DNA of 64,000 nucleotides, from contig OY829546.1 in the NCBI GenBank assembly GCA_963691705.1, positions 72,001 to 136,000 on the forward strand, in the 5' to 3' direction. Positions 44,052 to 56,457 of this stretch are shown piece by piece. Every line of letters starts with the position of its first letter. The stretch's first letter is position 1. Under the pieces are notes generated by a model. The model was given only the letters and a program-made list of their open reading frames with translations, was not told where the DNA came from and did not search any database. The position numbers and the translations under genes are program-made. The stretch is from Viola odorata. Taxonomy: Eukaryota > Streptophyta > Magnoliopsida > Malpighiales > Violaceae.

Positions 44052-45122
44052 CTAGCTACTTGATGCTGCGTCTGCGTACGTACGTACCGTGTGTTTTATT
44101 ATGTCCATCCCGTCATAATCGCCCTCCACTTTGTGTTTTTAATTTGATGTGTTTTGTTTGTTGTCTTTAATCAGGAAGCTACACATGCTTGAAACATAGT
44201 AGCAGTATACATGTCAAGCATGCTTCCCTTTGTGTTGGTATTTTAATAAACGCCGCTTGTGTGTGTTCGTCGGCTTTAAAATTAATTACTGACGACTCTC
44301 CTCTTTGTCAATATTTCCAATCAGGCAAGCTTAACTCATCATTTCTGCATTTTGTTGTTTCTCAAAACAACAGGACTGTTACAATATATGATCCACTTTT
44401 TGGGTCTCCCCTGAGAGATCTTCTCCATTCCCCCCCCCCCCACCTTGAGATCAAGTTCCTCCCCCACCTTGAGATCAAGTTCCTGATGTATACAAAATCT
44501 AAAGCATTCTGATTGTATCCAGTAAAGCATGTGTTAGTTCAGTTATCAAAACCCTGTATCACTTTCACACTCTTTCACCTTATTGTCCACCAATCTCCAT
44601 GTATACTAGTTATTTAGCTGAAGAATGCAACATTTCCACTGTGACCAACTAAAGACAAACGTGGTAGACAAAACTGGCATTTTTTTTACAAAGCTTTGAA
44701 TCAATAAATTTTAGTAATTGAAAGGGAAAAAAATGTACACTGACAACGAATGGAATTACTATGAAACTATGCTTCATCCATAATGAAGCCCTAATGTTGG
44801 CACATCCGCACTTCCAGTTATAAAACAAAAGAAAATGGATGCGCCGAACTCAACTTATGCTTTCTAAATCTAGAAACAAATTCTCCTAATCCCAAAACAT
44901 ATTGAGCTTGTTACACCCACCACAACACACAAATCTCAGTCCTGCCCGTCCAATAACCTAAATGATAATGACTCAATCTATAGATCAACCAAGTTGCTCC
45001 ATAGATTTAGCACTGTTTTTTTTTTAAATAAGCTGATGGATATATTAAAGAGTCATGAGGAGCATGACAAGAGGCTAAAGAATCAGCTGCAACAGCAGCT
45101 AATTAAGAGTACATTACTGGAA
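44052..45122. other. Cyclotide 3' flank and spacer
   Basis: The first part is probably the cyclotide 3' untranslated region. At 44435-44480 the sequence CCCACCTTGAGATCAAGTTCCT is doubled in tandem. A weakly Cys-rich open stretch at 44210-44330 is discussed under rejected items. No gene called. Confidence 0.45.
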
Positions 45123-45166
45123 TTAAAAGGAAAAAGCAACGAAAGCACAACAAAGCTGAGAAACGC
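45018..45166 (-). mobile_element. Poly(A)-tailed retroinsertion with 16-base target duplication
   Basis: TAGATTTAGCACTGTT is present at 45002-45017 and 45167-45182. Between them are 149 bases beginning with a T run on the plus strand (45016-45025), that is, ending in poly(A) on the minus strand. A long target duplication plus poly(A) is the signature of LINE-type target-primed reverse transcription. The body has no tRNA-like promoter that I can see, so the source RNA is unknown. It interrupts the last codons of the peptidyl-tRNA hydrolase. Confidence 0.85.
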
Positions 45167-47333
45167 TAGATTTAGCACTGTTAACAAAGGTTGCACTTTT
45201 ATTAATCCCCTCTAGCAAAAGAATCCGCACAGCTTCTACGCCATCTTGTAATGTAAAATCCAGCTGAAAAGACAAGTTAAAAATGTAAATTTAAGGTCCA
45301 GTTTCCATTTACATAGCTCTTACATGTACATCTGTTAGTTTCACATACCTCTTCAGATTCTTGTCTTGTGAAGGGCCGGAGAACAAAATTAGCAGCATCC
45401 ATTTTACCAGGAGGCCGCCCAATGCCTAGAATTATTTCAGAAATATAAAGCTATAACAAACAATGGAAAGAAGCTTGCTAATGGTTTAACTTTCTAGATT
45501 GTCAAAACTGAGCATACCAATTCTTAAACGAGGAAAATCACGGCTTTTTTGAAGAATCTGCTTAGGGTCCCTAGTGTAGCAGATACTAAGAAAAACATAC
45601 GCTTTTTTTCCCTGATGGAAATATTGACACAAAACAATCATGCTTTGGAAACCATTCAACAGCACCCAAATATCTGAGAAGATGACAATTGTGACAGACA
45701 TATATATTCATGGAGGGATACCATAGACAAGGTTGTAAAAATGGTGAACTGATCCTCTATATATTAGTGTAGGCTGTGTAGCACAACAGTCCTGACAGAA
45801 GCACCGTAATGGTATAAAAAATGCTATTATATCCTCCCAGTATGACGGACAACCAAATACTAAACCATATATAGTCAGCGCAGTTATCATCAAGATGGAG
45901 ATATGGAAGGGCATTGGAATCATGTACTCACCAGAAGCTTAGGATACAGTGCTATCTAAACCTGAAGATAAAGTTGAATTCAGGTAAGTACTGCTACAGT
46001 ACCATGAGCAAATGGCCATAGAAACAAGCATAGGAAGCAGATACATACCCGTTGTGCCCACCATGTCCACCTTTTGGCAACAATCGCAACTTGGCAAAGG
46101 GCAAGTCTAAGTCATCATAAATCTGTAAAAGAGAACAAGACAATATGTCAAGATGGGGAAATATCAAATTTAAAGTTGAGGACGAAAATAAGAGTACTTT
46201 ACCAAGAGTACTTGCTTCAATGGAATCTTGTAATATGATACAATGGCACCAACCTACAACATGAAGTGGAAACTCTGGTATTACTATAATGTAAACCAGT
46301 GAAGAGATCTTCAGTTCAACATTTAGAGGTCTCTAAGATAAGCTTACTTACAGACTCACCACTTGCATTCATAAAAGTTTGTGGTTTTGCAAGCATTACT
46401 GGAATACCTCCAATGAAACCTTGAATGTGACAAATTATCATGATTCTGGTAAGGGCAACAGAAAAGGAAAATCTTCTAATAGTTTCACACAATTCTCATG
46501 AAGATTTTAAATGGGCTTCATGATGATGGGGCAAGTAAGCTGTTGTGGCCAACATGTAACTGTTCAAAAGCTACCATGTTCATAATATTATCCCTAAATT
46601 GCAGTTCATTGTGTGACATGTTCAAATGTATCTACTGTCTATAATCCAGTCACTCAGATGCCTGACAGTTAAAAGCATGAACTTCATCCATGACTATAAT
46701 TTCTATAAGAGAGGAAATAAGCATTACAGATAGAAATGCTGGTGATATTAAACATAACAAAGTAGCATCCTTGTACTTGACATTAAAATTGCTGATAAAT
46801 TAAATTTGAATGCAATGGAAGTCTTGCATAACCCAAACGAACAGGGTAGGACCTGTTGGAAAGAAAATTTCTTCATTGTTTAATTTTGTGAAGTAATGGA
46901 AAATGCATGCATAATTAATTGTGCAATAATAGGGTAAAAAATAGTACCTTTACCAAACAACGCTTTAAAGGACATGCTACCCATGGATATCCCTTCAGAA
47001 TCAGCTATAGCATCCACCATCAGAAACCCCACCTGTGATGCAAACACACAGCATCACCAACACCATACACACACAAACAAACACCATACACACACAAACA
47101 AAGGTAGACAAAGAGACAGAAAGACAGGGAGGCAGACTTCAACTGACATTATGACGAGTGGAGTTGTATCTTTTGCCAGGATTGCCAAGCCCAACGATGA
47201 GCCATGGCTTGTTCTGCTTCTGCTTCTGCTGATTCTGCTGCTTTGGGTTGGCTACTGCATCATTGGACCCAGAGTTTGCTGGTGTAGCGGATGAGGAGAA
47301 AGCAGGGGAATGGCTGCGCGGAAATTGAGACAT
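45123..47333 (-). CDS. Peptidyl-tRNA hydrolase, organellar type
   Basis: Eight exons in phase: 47333-47148, 47032-46948, 46419-46352, 46253-46203, 46122-46049, 45570-45518, 45425-45349, 45263-45123, giving 244 residues. It releases tRNA from peptidyl-tRNA that has dropped off ribosomes. Catalytic features are present: GLGNPG (Asn51), STRHN (His61), FMNASGES with its Asn, YDDLDLP with Asp, GGHGGHNG, and IGRPPGKMD. Two oddities. An upstream ATG at 47430 begins a plausible transit peptide, but a run of four C (47380-47377 on the minus strand) puts it one base out of frame, so the present frame starts at 47333. At the C-terminus a retroinsertion replaces the last few codons with 14 new ones. Exon 6 starts with diverged residues (GDPKQIL) where the family has MRS-type sequence. 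The gene may still work, but targeting and C-terminus are doubtful. Confidence 0.85.
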
Positions 47334-47744
47334 GGGCCTCGTTTTACATGATGCAGTAAAACCAATGGCTCCTGTTGGGGAACTTTAATGAAGGTGTTAT
47401 GGCTGCTGCACTTCTAGCAACTAATCTCATGTTTTCCGCAGTTTTAATCCTTCAAAATTTGAAATCGGAACCAAAGAAATAGTCTTTAGGGTTTGAAAAG
47501 AAGGAGATTGGATTTGGACAAGTCTGAATTGGCGGCTTCGTGTTCTTTCGTGGAGAGCAAACCCAAAACAAATACCACATCGCTAGAAGAAGAAAAATTA
47601 GATACCCTTATATTAGAGAGGGAATATGCACAAAATAAATACCACGTCGGAAAGAATACTCATTGGATATATTTCTTAAAGATATAAGGATAAGAATGTT
47701 ATTATTGCACATACCCAATGACTATTCTCTCCGATGTGGTATTA
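47334..47744. other. Upstream region of the peptidyl-tRNA hydrolase
   Basis: Holds the out-of-frame transit-peptide codons (47334-47430, minus) and the probable promoter. At 47565-47760 an imperfect inverted repeat joins AAATACCACATCG...AATATGCACA with TTGCACATACCC...CGATGTGGTATTAAT. Confidence 0.45.
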
Positions 47745-48766
47745 ATTTTGTATCAACAACACATATCGGTTTTTAATATCCAAAATTCTGAAACCGAAAT
47801 TTCACTTGTTCAGTTTCGGATATTAGCACTGTATAATTTTTTTTTTTACTGAAATGCCATTATACCCTCATTCTCACTTGTTCTCTTGATCTTTCTTCCC
47901 TTTTTTTTTTACTGAAATGCCATTATACCCTCATTCTCACTTGTTCTCTTGATCTTTCTTCCCTCAATCGCTCACTCACAACTTCTCCTCTTCTCCATCT
48001 CTCTCTCTCCTCGGCGATCGCTGCTCCTCCTAACGCTAGTCACTCCTCTTTGAATCCCATGTTCCCAGCCTCCTAACTCCGGAGTGGGTCGTGTTCCCAG
48101 CCATCTCTTTCCCTTTGCTCACGTCGCTCCTTCTAACGTCGGTCACTCCTCTCAGAATCTGCGCTTTCCTTCTTTCTTTCTTCTGTTCTTCCTTTCTTTC
48201 TTTTTTTCTTTTTTTGGGGTTTGATGGGTTTGGTTTGGGTGTGTCATGGAGGATGGCCAGAGGTGAGGTGGTCCTGCGGTGATGGATCGGTTTGGGTGTG
48301 TGGTTGAGGAATGGCCGATGGTGATGAGTTTGATGAGTTTTTAGTTCGGGTTTGGCAGAGAAATGATTTTGATTGATTTTTTTTTGGTAGAGATGGTTTT
48401 TTATTTAATTTGGTAGGATATTTTTTTATTTTTTGGTAGAGTTAGTTTTTTGATTTAATTGGGCAGAGATTGGATTCAATTAGTAGAGGATTCTAATTTG
48501 GATTTGATAGAGATGAATTTGGATTTAGCAGGGAGGATTGATTTGGTAGCGAGTATTGAATTGATTTGGCAGTGAGGTGAATTGGGATTTAAAATTTCAG
48601 AAGTTCAGTTTTTTCGAACTTTTGAACCGAAATAATTTCAGTTTCGGAATTTTAATTTTTAGAAATTTCAGTTCGGTTTCGGATAGCACTTTCAGGGAGT
48701 TCGGTTAACCAAAATTCAAAATTTCGGATTTCAATTTCGATTTAAGTTAACCGATGAACAACCCTA
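47745..48766. mobile_element. Possible TIR element with captured-looking core
   Basis: The right end reads CCGATGAACAACCCTAG and the last 170 bases are full of TTTCGGTT/AACCGAAA blocks; the left end (47760-47850) carries the same CCGAAATTTC/TTTCGGATATT blocks inverted. The core resembles the core of the 7.9-9.0 kb element in composition: a pyrimidine-rich start, then GGTTTGG-rich sequence and GATTTGG/GGCAGAG repeats. A unit of about 62 bases is tandemly duplicated at 47847-47965. No coding called. Boundaries are uncertain. Confidence 0.35.
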
Positions 48767-51700
48767 GAATTCAATATTTTGTTATATCATCTATCTAGTG
48801 CTATTGGTGCTCTGCAACTCGAGTTTCGTAATCAATTTTTTTCTTGCAAAGAGATAGAGCACTAAAAGACTGTAACATATGGTGTTATCTTGACAGAAAA
48901 GGACATTGATTGATAAAACAAGCTTTGCTACAGGAAGATTGGGATTGAGACAATTTCTCAACCGTTCTTTCTTCCTTTGCTGATTGCTCCCATCAACTTA
49001 CAACATATTACTCCATCTGTTTTATATTAAACGTTGTTTACTATTTGGGCACTCATATTAAGGAGGTCGGATGATTCACTATTTGACCCAACAAAAATTC
49101 TTATTTTTTTTCGAACGTTAAAGATTAACGTACGTCTGAAAAAAATAAGGGGCAAAATTGTTTCAAATAGTAAATCATCCGGCCTCGTTAATATACGTGC
49201 CCAAAGAGTATCAATTTAAATTGTTTTTTTAGAGTAATCACTTGTGAAGAAATAGAAAGACTTGTCGTGACATTAGCAATAGACCTTGTAATAATAATAA
49301 ATGGAGAGGTTATCCTAAAAAAAAATATGCAGCACTAATGATATTCATATACTATATGTTTGTCAACATCTAATTCTATGATTGATCTACGGTCTACCTG
49401 CTTCTAACTAGTTTTTGTTTTCATACCCGGCCCCTAACTAGCTAGTTAATCATTGGGGAAGTTAAATTAGTTAACAATAACATTGCATTGCAACGTGATT
49501 TGCACGTCCTTGTCCGTCACATGCATTTGTGTTCGGAAATACTCTTCATGTACTCAACAACATTGCATTGCATCAATCACAACACAACAACCTACGTTCA
49601 TGACTCGCAACTTCCCGCTCAACAGCTTTTAAATTAGAAAATACAAATTATTAATTATTCGTAAAAGAAAACTAAAATGCGGATCCCGGGTGCATTTAGG
49701 CAAATCCTGACCGTTAAAAAACATGTATGGATGTGATTAAAAGTAGTATAAATAAATATTAATTAACCATAAAATGAAATAAAGATACAAATTAATTCAA
49801 CCGGTGATCCTTTCCTCTCTTTTTTCCTTGATTCACCTTCTTCCTTTTCCCACGCACGAAGAATGAAAATTGCAGAAAATGACATAAAAGAATACTCGTT
49901 TTAATCTAAAAGAATCGTTCACATATTTAAAATATCATACCATTTGTTTTTTCATAGAAGAATTCAACTCATTTTTTAAAATTGCATGAATGAAGAATTC
50001 CCCTCATACAATTTGAACCATACCCATGTATGGAAATCTTGAGCTAATAGAGATAGAATAATAGTATGGTATTTTTTAGAATCAGATCTCTTTGGGAGTT
50101 TACAAGAATCTCTTCTATAGGAGTTGAGGGTTATAATATTTAAAATTTGGGAGGTCCTATTTTAATGAGCCGTAAAAAAAATTAACGAGTAATAGAAGAA
50201 ATTAATATGGGGTTACATATGAGAGCTCTAATTTGGAATGGAATATGTATCATTATTGGCTCATTTGCATTGCCCCTTTCCATTTCCAAATTAATTAAAC
50301 ACAAAATGTATCTCAAAGAGTACATTCCAATATTTACATGATCAGTTTCTATAATTGAAACTGAAAGCCAGACACATATTCTTCAATTAAGTGCCAACAT
50401 ATATATTCATATTATAAGGCTTAAGGGTGTAATACATATAACACAAATATTGGCATCATGAGCCGACTAAACACCGCATGCTCCAGCCCAGACCGGATCA
50501 CATCACATCACAGTAGATGGACGCAAAAAAGAAGCTGAAAATTGGACAGATCAATCGACCGCAAATTGGGCTTGTCTTAATTGTGATCTCAACGCTTCGA
50601 CTCCTCTTGTTTAGAATTCGCAACGGCATTACTGCGAACAATGAAGATTGAAGGGAGAAATTTGGGTTTGGCGTTGGTGAGATTGGATCACAGCAAATCA
50701 GCCCACAGTTTTTTCAAAAAGTGCCTTGTAAATAGGCTCGTGGGTTTAGAAGACATGTTTATGATTGAAACACGCTGAATCAGCCCACAAACTAAGAAAT
50801 TTAAACTCCCAAGAAAGTAATAATAATAATAATAGCAAAATAAATAATTAATCATAAAAGGAGTAAGGGTTTAGAAGACATGTTTATGATTGAAGCACGC
50901 TGAATAGGTTGGCGCTACTCAAGAGAGAAATCGCCCCTTCCTGTATGAAATTGAAACTGACTTGCTTATTTCTTGGGTTAAACTCTTCGAATATGCAGCT
51001 GAAAAGTTCCTAAATTTAAGAACACTCGATACTCACAATTTAATTTAAAGAATAGTGTATAGAAAATAAGTGAATATCAATTGTAGGAAGAATATTAATG
51101 GTATGTATAAAACAAATGAAAAACTTAAGTGCAGTAGAGATATTTAAACAAATTTAGTTTCCCACGTCACAACTAATTCCTAATAATTAGTATTACTTGT
51201 TATTTAGTTAGTTGACTCATTCCAAGTAAATAAAAATTTAAATCATTTAATAAATATCTAACCTATAGTATGTTTCTACTTTGTACAACATCGATAAATC
51301 CAAATGCTTTGTTGCCCTCCCACTTCTTCATGTACCCCATTAATATGTAAATCAGCAGCTTCAATTGATCTGAACGTGCGCAGCCCTTTTGCAAAAGTTT
51401 TGCGTATCAACTTCTGTCAGTAGTCAGTAACACACTATAATTATCGAAACCTTTCTTCCTTTCTTTCTTTGCATCGCATCCTTTCGGTTCCTTCATTTTT
51501 ATCTAATATTAAATTCAATTTATTTATTAATTGCTCAAGGAAGAACAAAAAAAATGATTAATTGGTACACAACGGCCATTCATAGGGTTGTGATCTCTAC
51601 TCGCTACTAGCCACTCAGAGCATCCTATAATAAAAGTATAAAATCCAAGTCACAAACAAGTTTTCTTGTATATAGACAAACCCTTTAAGTCATCATGGTC

Positions 51701-54010
51701 TTCCAGCCACCATGTATATTTGTTATTCACGCACTTCTATTTTTCTTATTGTTTAGAAATATATGGTTATTGGTTATATAAACGTCATAAAGAAAAATAC
51801 GGATGGAATCCTATTTCAGTCAAAAGATGTTTTGTCTGAATGAAAAGAAGGGCGCAAAGCCGATTATGATTTACGATCCAAGCTAAAAGCAAGTCCACAA
51901 CAATAAAGACGATCGCACGGCTAACTCAGCTTTTGTGTGGGGGCAAGCACTAATTAGTGATTACTAATATATTAGTCCATAATTCAGCAGGTACAAACAA
52001 ACAAGAAATACTATAAAATAAGTTTGGTTGGTTAGTTATTTTCAGTTTTGAGAAATATAAAATATGTAAAGGATGCATATCATGGCATATATAACCAAAT
52101 AATGCATATAACTTTCAATGAATGGTTTCACACGTATGCAAACAAAATTGATATAATTACGAGTGCAAATTAATCTAAAAACAATACGTGCTGAAATTTG
52201 CGAAGATCAACTGGTTGTGTGGATAACTGGATATACGCATATGTTGCCGCCCTTCAAGCATCAGCATATACATACATATAGCTTAGTTAGGTATATTAGG
52301 TATTAAATGACATGAGAATGAGATACCAGCATAAGGCACGAAAGAATTGAGGAGATCCGCTGGAATTTCATTCATGTTTGGCAGATTCAACCATTTCTTA
52401 TTTATAGTGATGTGTAACATGCGTATAACTTTTGTATTCAAGACTGAACAAAATGAACAAACTTGCTTGCAATTTGTTATTGTATTTTTTTTTATCTATA
52501 CCATTTATAAAAATACGAAGACTCTTATTATAAATGTTATACTATACCCTCAATGCTATTTTTAATTACTTATTTAAATACAATAAACGGTCATCTAATT
52601 TCCTTTTTCAAAAGAGCACACCTCTTTGAATACAAGGAACGATTAAGAAACGCTTCTTCAAAATTGAAAAGGTAAAAACTTATTTGACCAATTCAAACGA
52701 CACAACCGGCCTTCATCTTCTCCTTCTCTATTTCTTCGTAACTATTAAACCAACATACATATTGAAACCCAAAATAACAAAGCAAATCCAAACCAACACA
52801 TGTTACACATCTCTTTAATTTTTTTTACATATTCACGTTCTTCTTTTCATAAAGGTGGTCTTGAAAAAAAAATCCACGCAACTCTTGAAATTACAAAAAA
52901 AAAAAAAAAGTGTCTAGTAGAAAAAAACCAATTAGAAAGCCGAAAGAACGTGAATATCCATTGGTGTTGGCATATTCCTGTCCTTGGTTTGGGTTTGGGT
53001 AGTGGAAAAGTGAATAGGATTCCAAGACGTACATGTACAGTAGTCAGTAGGAAGTTAGGAACTAGGAAGTGATTCATCATCATTGTGTAAAATGTAAATC
53101 ATTATTCCCGTACGTGCTCCAAATAGTATAACTCATGATCTGATCCATGATGCATACATGATCATGAGCCCCCAACAATATGAATATTGGATTGGCTTGT
53201 GATTCTTTTATTTATTTGTCTATATTTATGCATATACACTTATTTATTTTCGTTAAATTAAAGCATTGTAGTTAGTTGGAGGACAGTAACCCATGTTTTT
53301 GTTATTAATTGGTTTGTTTCCTTCTTCCTTTACCTTTTTGTCTTTTTTAAATCATTCATGATGATGATGCACAACGGCCCACGAGCACGACGATGTAGCT
53401 AGTCTCCTTAGAAATGAGAGAGCATGAAAAAAGAAGAAGATAAACTCTTAATAAGAAGAAAAGGAAAGGAAACGGTTGATCAATATTAGGTAGTGCGAAT
53501 ACACGTTTTCTACACTCATCAGAGTTCCTCCGTGTCTGGCTACTCCGCCCAGCTCCTGTAATTTTTAATTTCTAATGTTTCAGAAGAAAAATCCTCTGGC
53601 CTTAACTCTCATTGCGCTTTGTCAGATAATCACTACATTGTATAATATTTCAACCACTCTCTTAATTAAACTCCCACTTATTTTCCTAAACCGATCCTTT
53701 TATTTATTTTAAGCAAATGAACCAACATAAATTTTGACTGCGAGTTGCGAGAGATCAATCGAGAATATATATGTTGTATTGTATGCATACAGTCTGGAGG
53801 GTATGTTTGTGTTAGGCATACAAATTATTCTCATTTCATAAACTTTTTCATGTTAATTTCGTGAAATTATACACACTCCGAGAGATTAATTTTTAGTTTT
53901 TTTCTCTCGTTTGTAGTTGTATTTTGTATATGTAGAAATTAGAAGAAGAAAAGGAAGTGTAACTGATATTACATCCATACTGCATGCGCCAAAATTATTA
54001 GGCTTTATTA
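48767..54010. other. Gene-free spacer, 5.2 kb
   Basis: AT-rich, with no gene I can support on either strand. Contents noted: MITE copy 2 (49.0 kb) and a 38-base direct repeat (GGGTTTAGAAGACATGTTTATGATTGAA.CACGCTGAAT at about 50742 and 50869). The open frames at 52.3-53.1 kb are low complexity. Confidence 0.55.
49011..49208. mobile_element. MITE family X copy 2, 3' TIR truncated
   Basis: Shares with the 36.2 kb copy the order TATTAAACG.TGTTTACTATTTGGG, GGATGATTCACTATTTGACCCA, the palindromic core AAAGATTAACGTACGT and TCATCCGGCCTC. TA lies at each edge. The right TIR lacks its outer 30 bases. Confidence 0.7.
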
Positions 54011-54015
54011 TTAGT

Positions 54016-54807
54016 TGATAATACAAAAGTATATCATAAGGGCACAACGGACATTATACCTTCACAAAGTACCGTTGACCAGTCAAAACGGCACATGGCC
54101 GGTTTGACCAAGTCAAACATATGAAACGGCATCGTGACCGATTGACCTAGTCAACGGGAATAAGTGACCAAAGGACAAGTCTAGCCCGATCGCCTCAAAA
54201 CGGCACGAAGCCGATCCACTCGCTAAGCTGTGAAGAAACGGATCGACACCTCTCCAAACATTGACCAGGTCAAGGGTCTCCAAACGGCAGCATGCCGATT
54301 CCACACAACGGCAGTGTGCCGATTTGCTATAAACGGCTTAAAGCCTGCAATAAAGGTACACTGTATGTTATTTCTATTAAATCAGTGGTCAAAGCCACAC
54401 ATGGGAGACAGCACTTCCTGCTCCCACTCAACCATTATAAAACTATTACCTATAGGGAATGTTTATCCTCCCAAAGGTATGGTCTCTACTTTATGTTTAT
54501 TAACTCTTACTTTTGAACCACTTTGTGGAAAAAAAGAGGAAAGGTGTCAGTAGATCTAACCACTCCAACCACTCTAGTCCTACATAAGGACTAGAGGGAA
54601 AGAGAGGAGGGACAGATCTGGAGCTCCCAAAAAAGAGACAGACACTGTTCCGATTTACATTCTCTGCATCCAAACACTGACTTTGGCATTGGAGATTCTC
54701 CGCCGGAGCAAGCCTCCGGTGGTTTTGCAGGTCGCTCAAGGGGCTCCGACCACACACTCCGGCCTGCCATTTGACGGAAAAGCCCCACCCCGCTCAAGGG
54801 ATTATCA
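54016..54807 (+). repeat. 5' LTR
   Basis: 792 bases, TG...CA. It contains at least six copies of a hairpin-like motif, AACGGCA-short loop-TGCCGAT or close variants (54089-54350). Immediately after it, TGGTGCTCTCGTTGAGAGC (54810-54828) is in the primer-binding-site position; I could not assign the tRNA. Confidence 0.9.
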
Positions 54808-54905
54808 AATGGTGCTCTCGTTGAGAGCTTTTGAAGTTTCAAGTGAGCAAGCCTTGAGATTCAAAACTCTTTCTTCTCAATAATTTGGGGTTTTCATTTC
54901 CAAAA

Positions 54906-56048
54906 ATGGCATCCAATCAAAATTTTCAATTAAATCAACCTGCTGGTGCTGCTGCTGATCAACGTGAAACACCACCAGCCCAAGCTTCACCTTTTCCAGC
55001 GGAAATAAGTGCTACGGCTCAACAACCTAATTTTTCAGAAATTCCATGTCCAGGCGCAACCCCAGAGGTCATTGAACCAGCCATCATGCTTGAGTTTGCT
55101 GCCCTGCACCAAAGGATGAACGTGATGATGCAAACGTTCATAGGAGGAGTTCCTCCGCCAGTCAACCAGCCAGTTGTTCCTCAACAGATCTACAATCAAC
55201 AGGCAGTAGAACCATCTTTGGAGCCACCACCAGGCCATCAAGGTGCAGATCTACCCAGAGGGGAAGACATAGAAGAATTTGTCAACCAAATAGCTCAACG
55301 CAGCGCAAGGAGGAGCCATGAACAATCATCTCGAAGTAGATCCGAGAAAAGGAGAAGCAGAGAGAGATCGGTGACTCCACATCAAACCAGGAGAGATCGT
55401 GACAGAGGTAATCCAGATCTGTTTAGACGGTCTGTTCAGCAACCAGATCGCGAAGAACAGGACGATGATCCAAGAAATCCGTTAACCCTTCGGGTTCGGA
55501 AACATCAAGTGAGCAGGCATGTCAAGCTACCATCCGATCACTACCATGGGACAACAGATCCGACGGTTCATGTGAGTTTAGTAAAGAAACATGTTAAGTG
55601 TTTTACTAGAAAGGATGAGGCTTTGTGCCAAATATTTGTAATAACCCTTAAAGGGATAGCCAACACTTGGTTTGAAAAGCTACCAGCCGGATCCATTGAC
55701 TGTTTCGAGCAGCTAGAAAAAGCATTCAGAAGCCGATTCAGCTCATTAATACCGACGGAGAAATCTTCAGCCGTTCTGTTTGACATGGTGCGACGGTCAG
55801 GGGAATCGTTGGCTGCATACGTGGCTAGATTTAGCACCGAGCTAGCAACTCTTCCTGATGTAGCACCCAGCTTTGCAGCAGAAGCGTTGAAAAGAAATTG
55901 TAAATATCGAGAATTGGAGAATGCTCTGATTGCAGACACTCTTAAAACCTTAGATCTTTTGCGGATTGAGGTGGAAAAATATTCCAGAATGGAAGAAGCA
56001 GACTACCAAAGGAGGAAACGGGAGGAACCCGATCTCCAGGGTGCATAA
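54906..56048 (+). CDS. Gag polyprotein of the LTR retrotransposon
   Basis: About 380 residues from ATG 54906 (the upstream in-frame codon at 54885 is TTG). The N-terminus is Gln/Pro-rich, followed by an Arg/Ser-rich stretch (about 130-180) and then the conserved capsid-like region: KLPSDHYHGTTDP, the TLKGIANTWFEKLP block with its Trp, FEQLEKAFRSRF and GESLAAYVARFS. These are hallmarks of Ty3/gypsy retrotrans_gag proteins. No zinc knuckle is seen before the stop. The frame is intact. It ends close to, and overlaps in another frame, a low-complexity open stretch at 55966-56682. Confidence 0.85.
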   Translation: MASNQNFQLNQPAGAAADQRETPPAQASPFPAEISATAQQPNFSEIPCPGATPEVIEPAIMLEFAALHQRMNVMMQTFIGGVPPPVNQPVVPQQIYNQQAVEPSLEPPPGHQGADLPRGEDIEEFVNQIAQRSARRSHEQSSRSRSEKRRSRERSVTPHQTRRDRDRGNPDLFRRSVQQPDREEQDDDPRNPLTLRVRKHQVSRHVKLPSDHYHGTTDPTVHVSLVKKHVKCFTRKDEALCQIFVITLKGIANTWFEKLPAGSIDCFEQLEKAFRSRFSSLIPTEKSSAVLFDMVRRSGESLAAYVARFSTELATLPDVAPSFAAEALKRNCKYRELENALIADTLKTLDLLRIEVEKYSRMEEADYQRRKREEPDLQGA

Positions 56049-56348
56049 AAGAAGCAAACGGCAGAAAGCCGATGTGCAGATTGGTCAGCCGATTTCCCTT
56101 CAATGCCGTTGTCTAGATCAGGGGAGGAAACGGCAATATTCTCAAAACGGCCTAGTGCCGAATGACCTCAAACGGTTCAGTCAAAACGGCATCAAGCCGA
56201 ATCGTCAAAACAGAGATAAGTCCAAATTGCTTTATCTTTGTGAAAATTTCTGGAATATTATGTATGACATGAGTTATCAAATATTCCCAAGCAATGAAAA
56301 ATGTATATTTGCCAGTATTGTTTCTCATATGATTGCAGATCTCGAGAA

Positions 56349-56450
56349 AACAAAAATCAAATCAATCGCGGACGTAAGTTATCTTAGACCGAACCGCGTT
56401 ATCAAAATCAAATCAATCGTGGACGTAAGTCATTTTAGGCTGAACCACGT
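56349..56450 (+). repeat. Two tandem copies of a unit of about 55 bases
   Basis: AAAATCAAATCAATCG(C/T)GGACGTAAGT..TT.TTAG.C.GAACC(G/A)CGT is present twice. It leads directly into the 18-base minisatellite. Confidence 0.75.
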
Positions 56451-56457
56451 CACCAAA

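Noticed and set aside
44189..44330. A possible second, degenerate cyclotide copy (CVC, then residues like DDSPL)
   Set aside because: It lacks CGETC and the six-Cys spacing; the resemblance to the real copy is confined to a few residues and may be chance.
50742..50907. 38-base direct repeat as an element boundary
   Set aside because: There are no termini, coding sequence or inverted repeat between the copies; it is a simple local duplication.
52347..53083. Open frames in the 52.3-53.1 kb spacer
   Set aside because: Low complexity, overlapping on both strands, no splice pattern or known motif.
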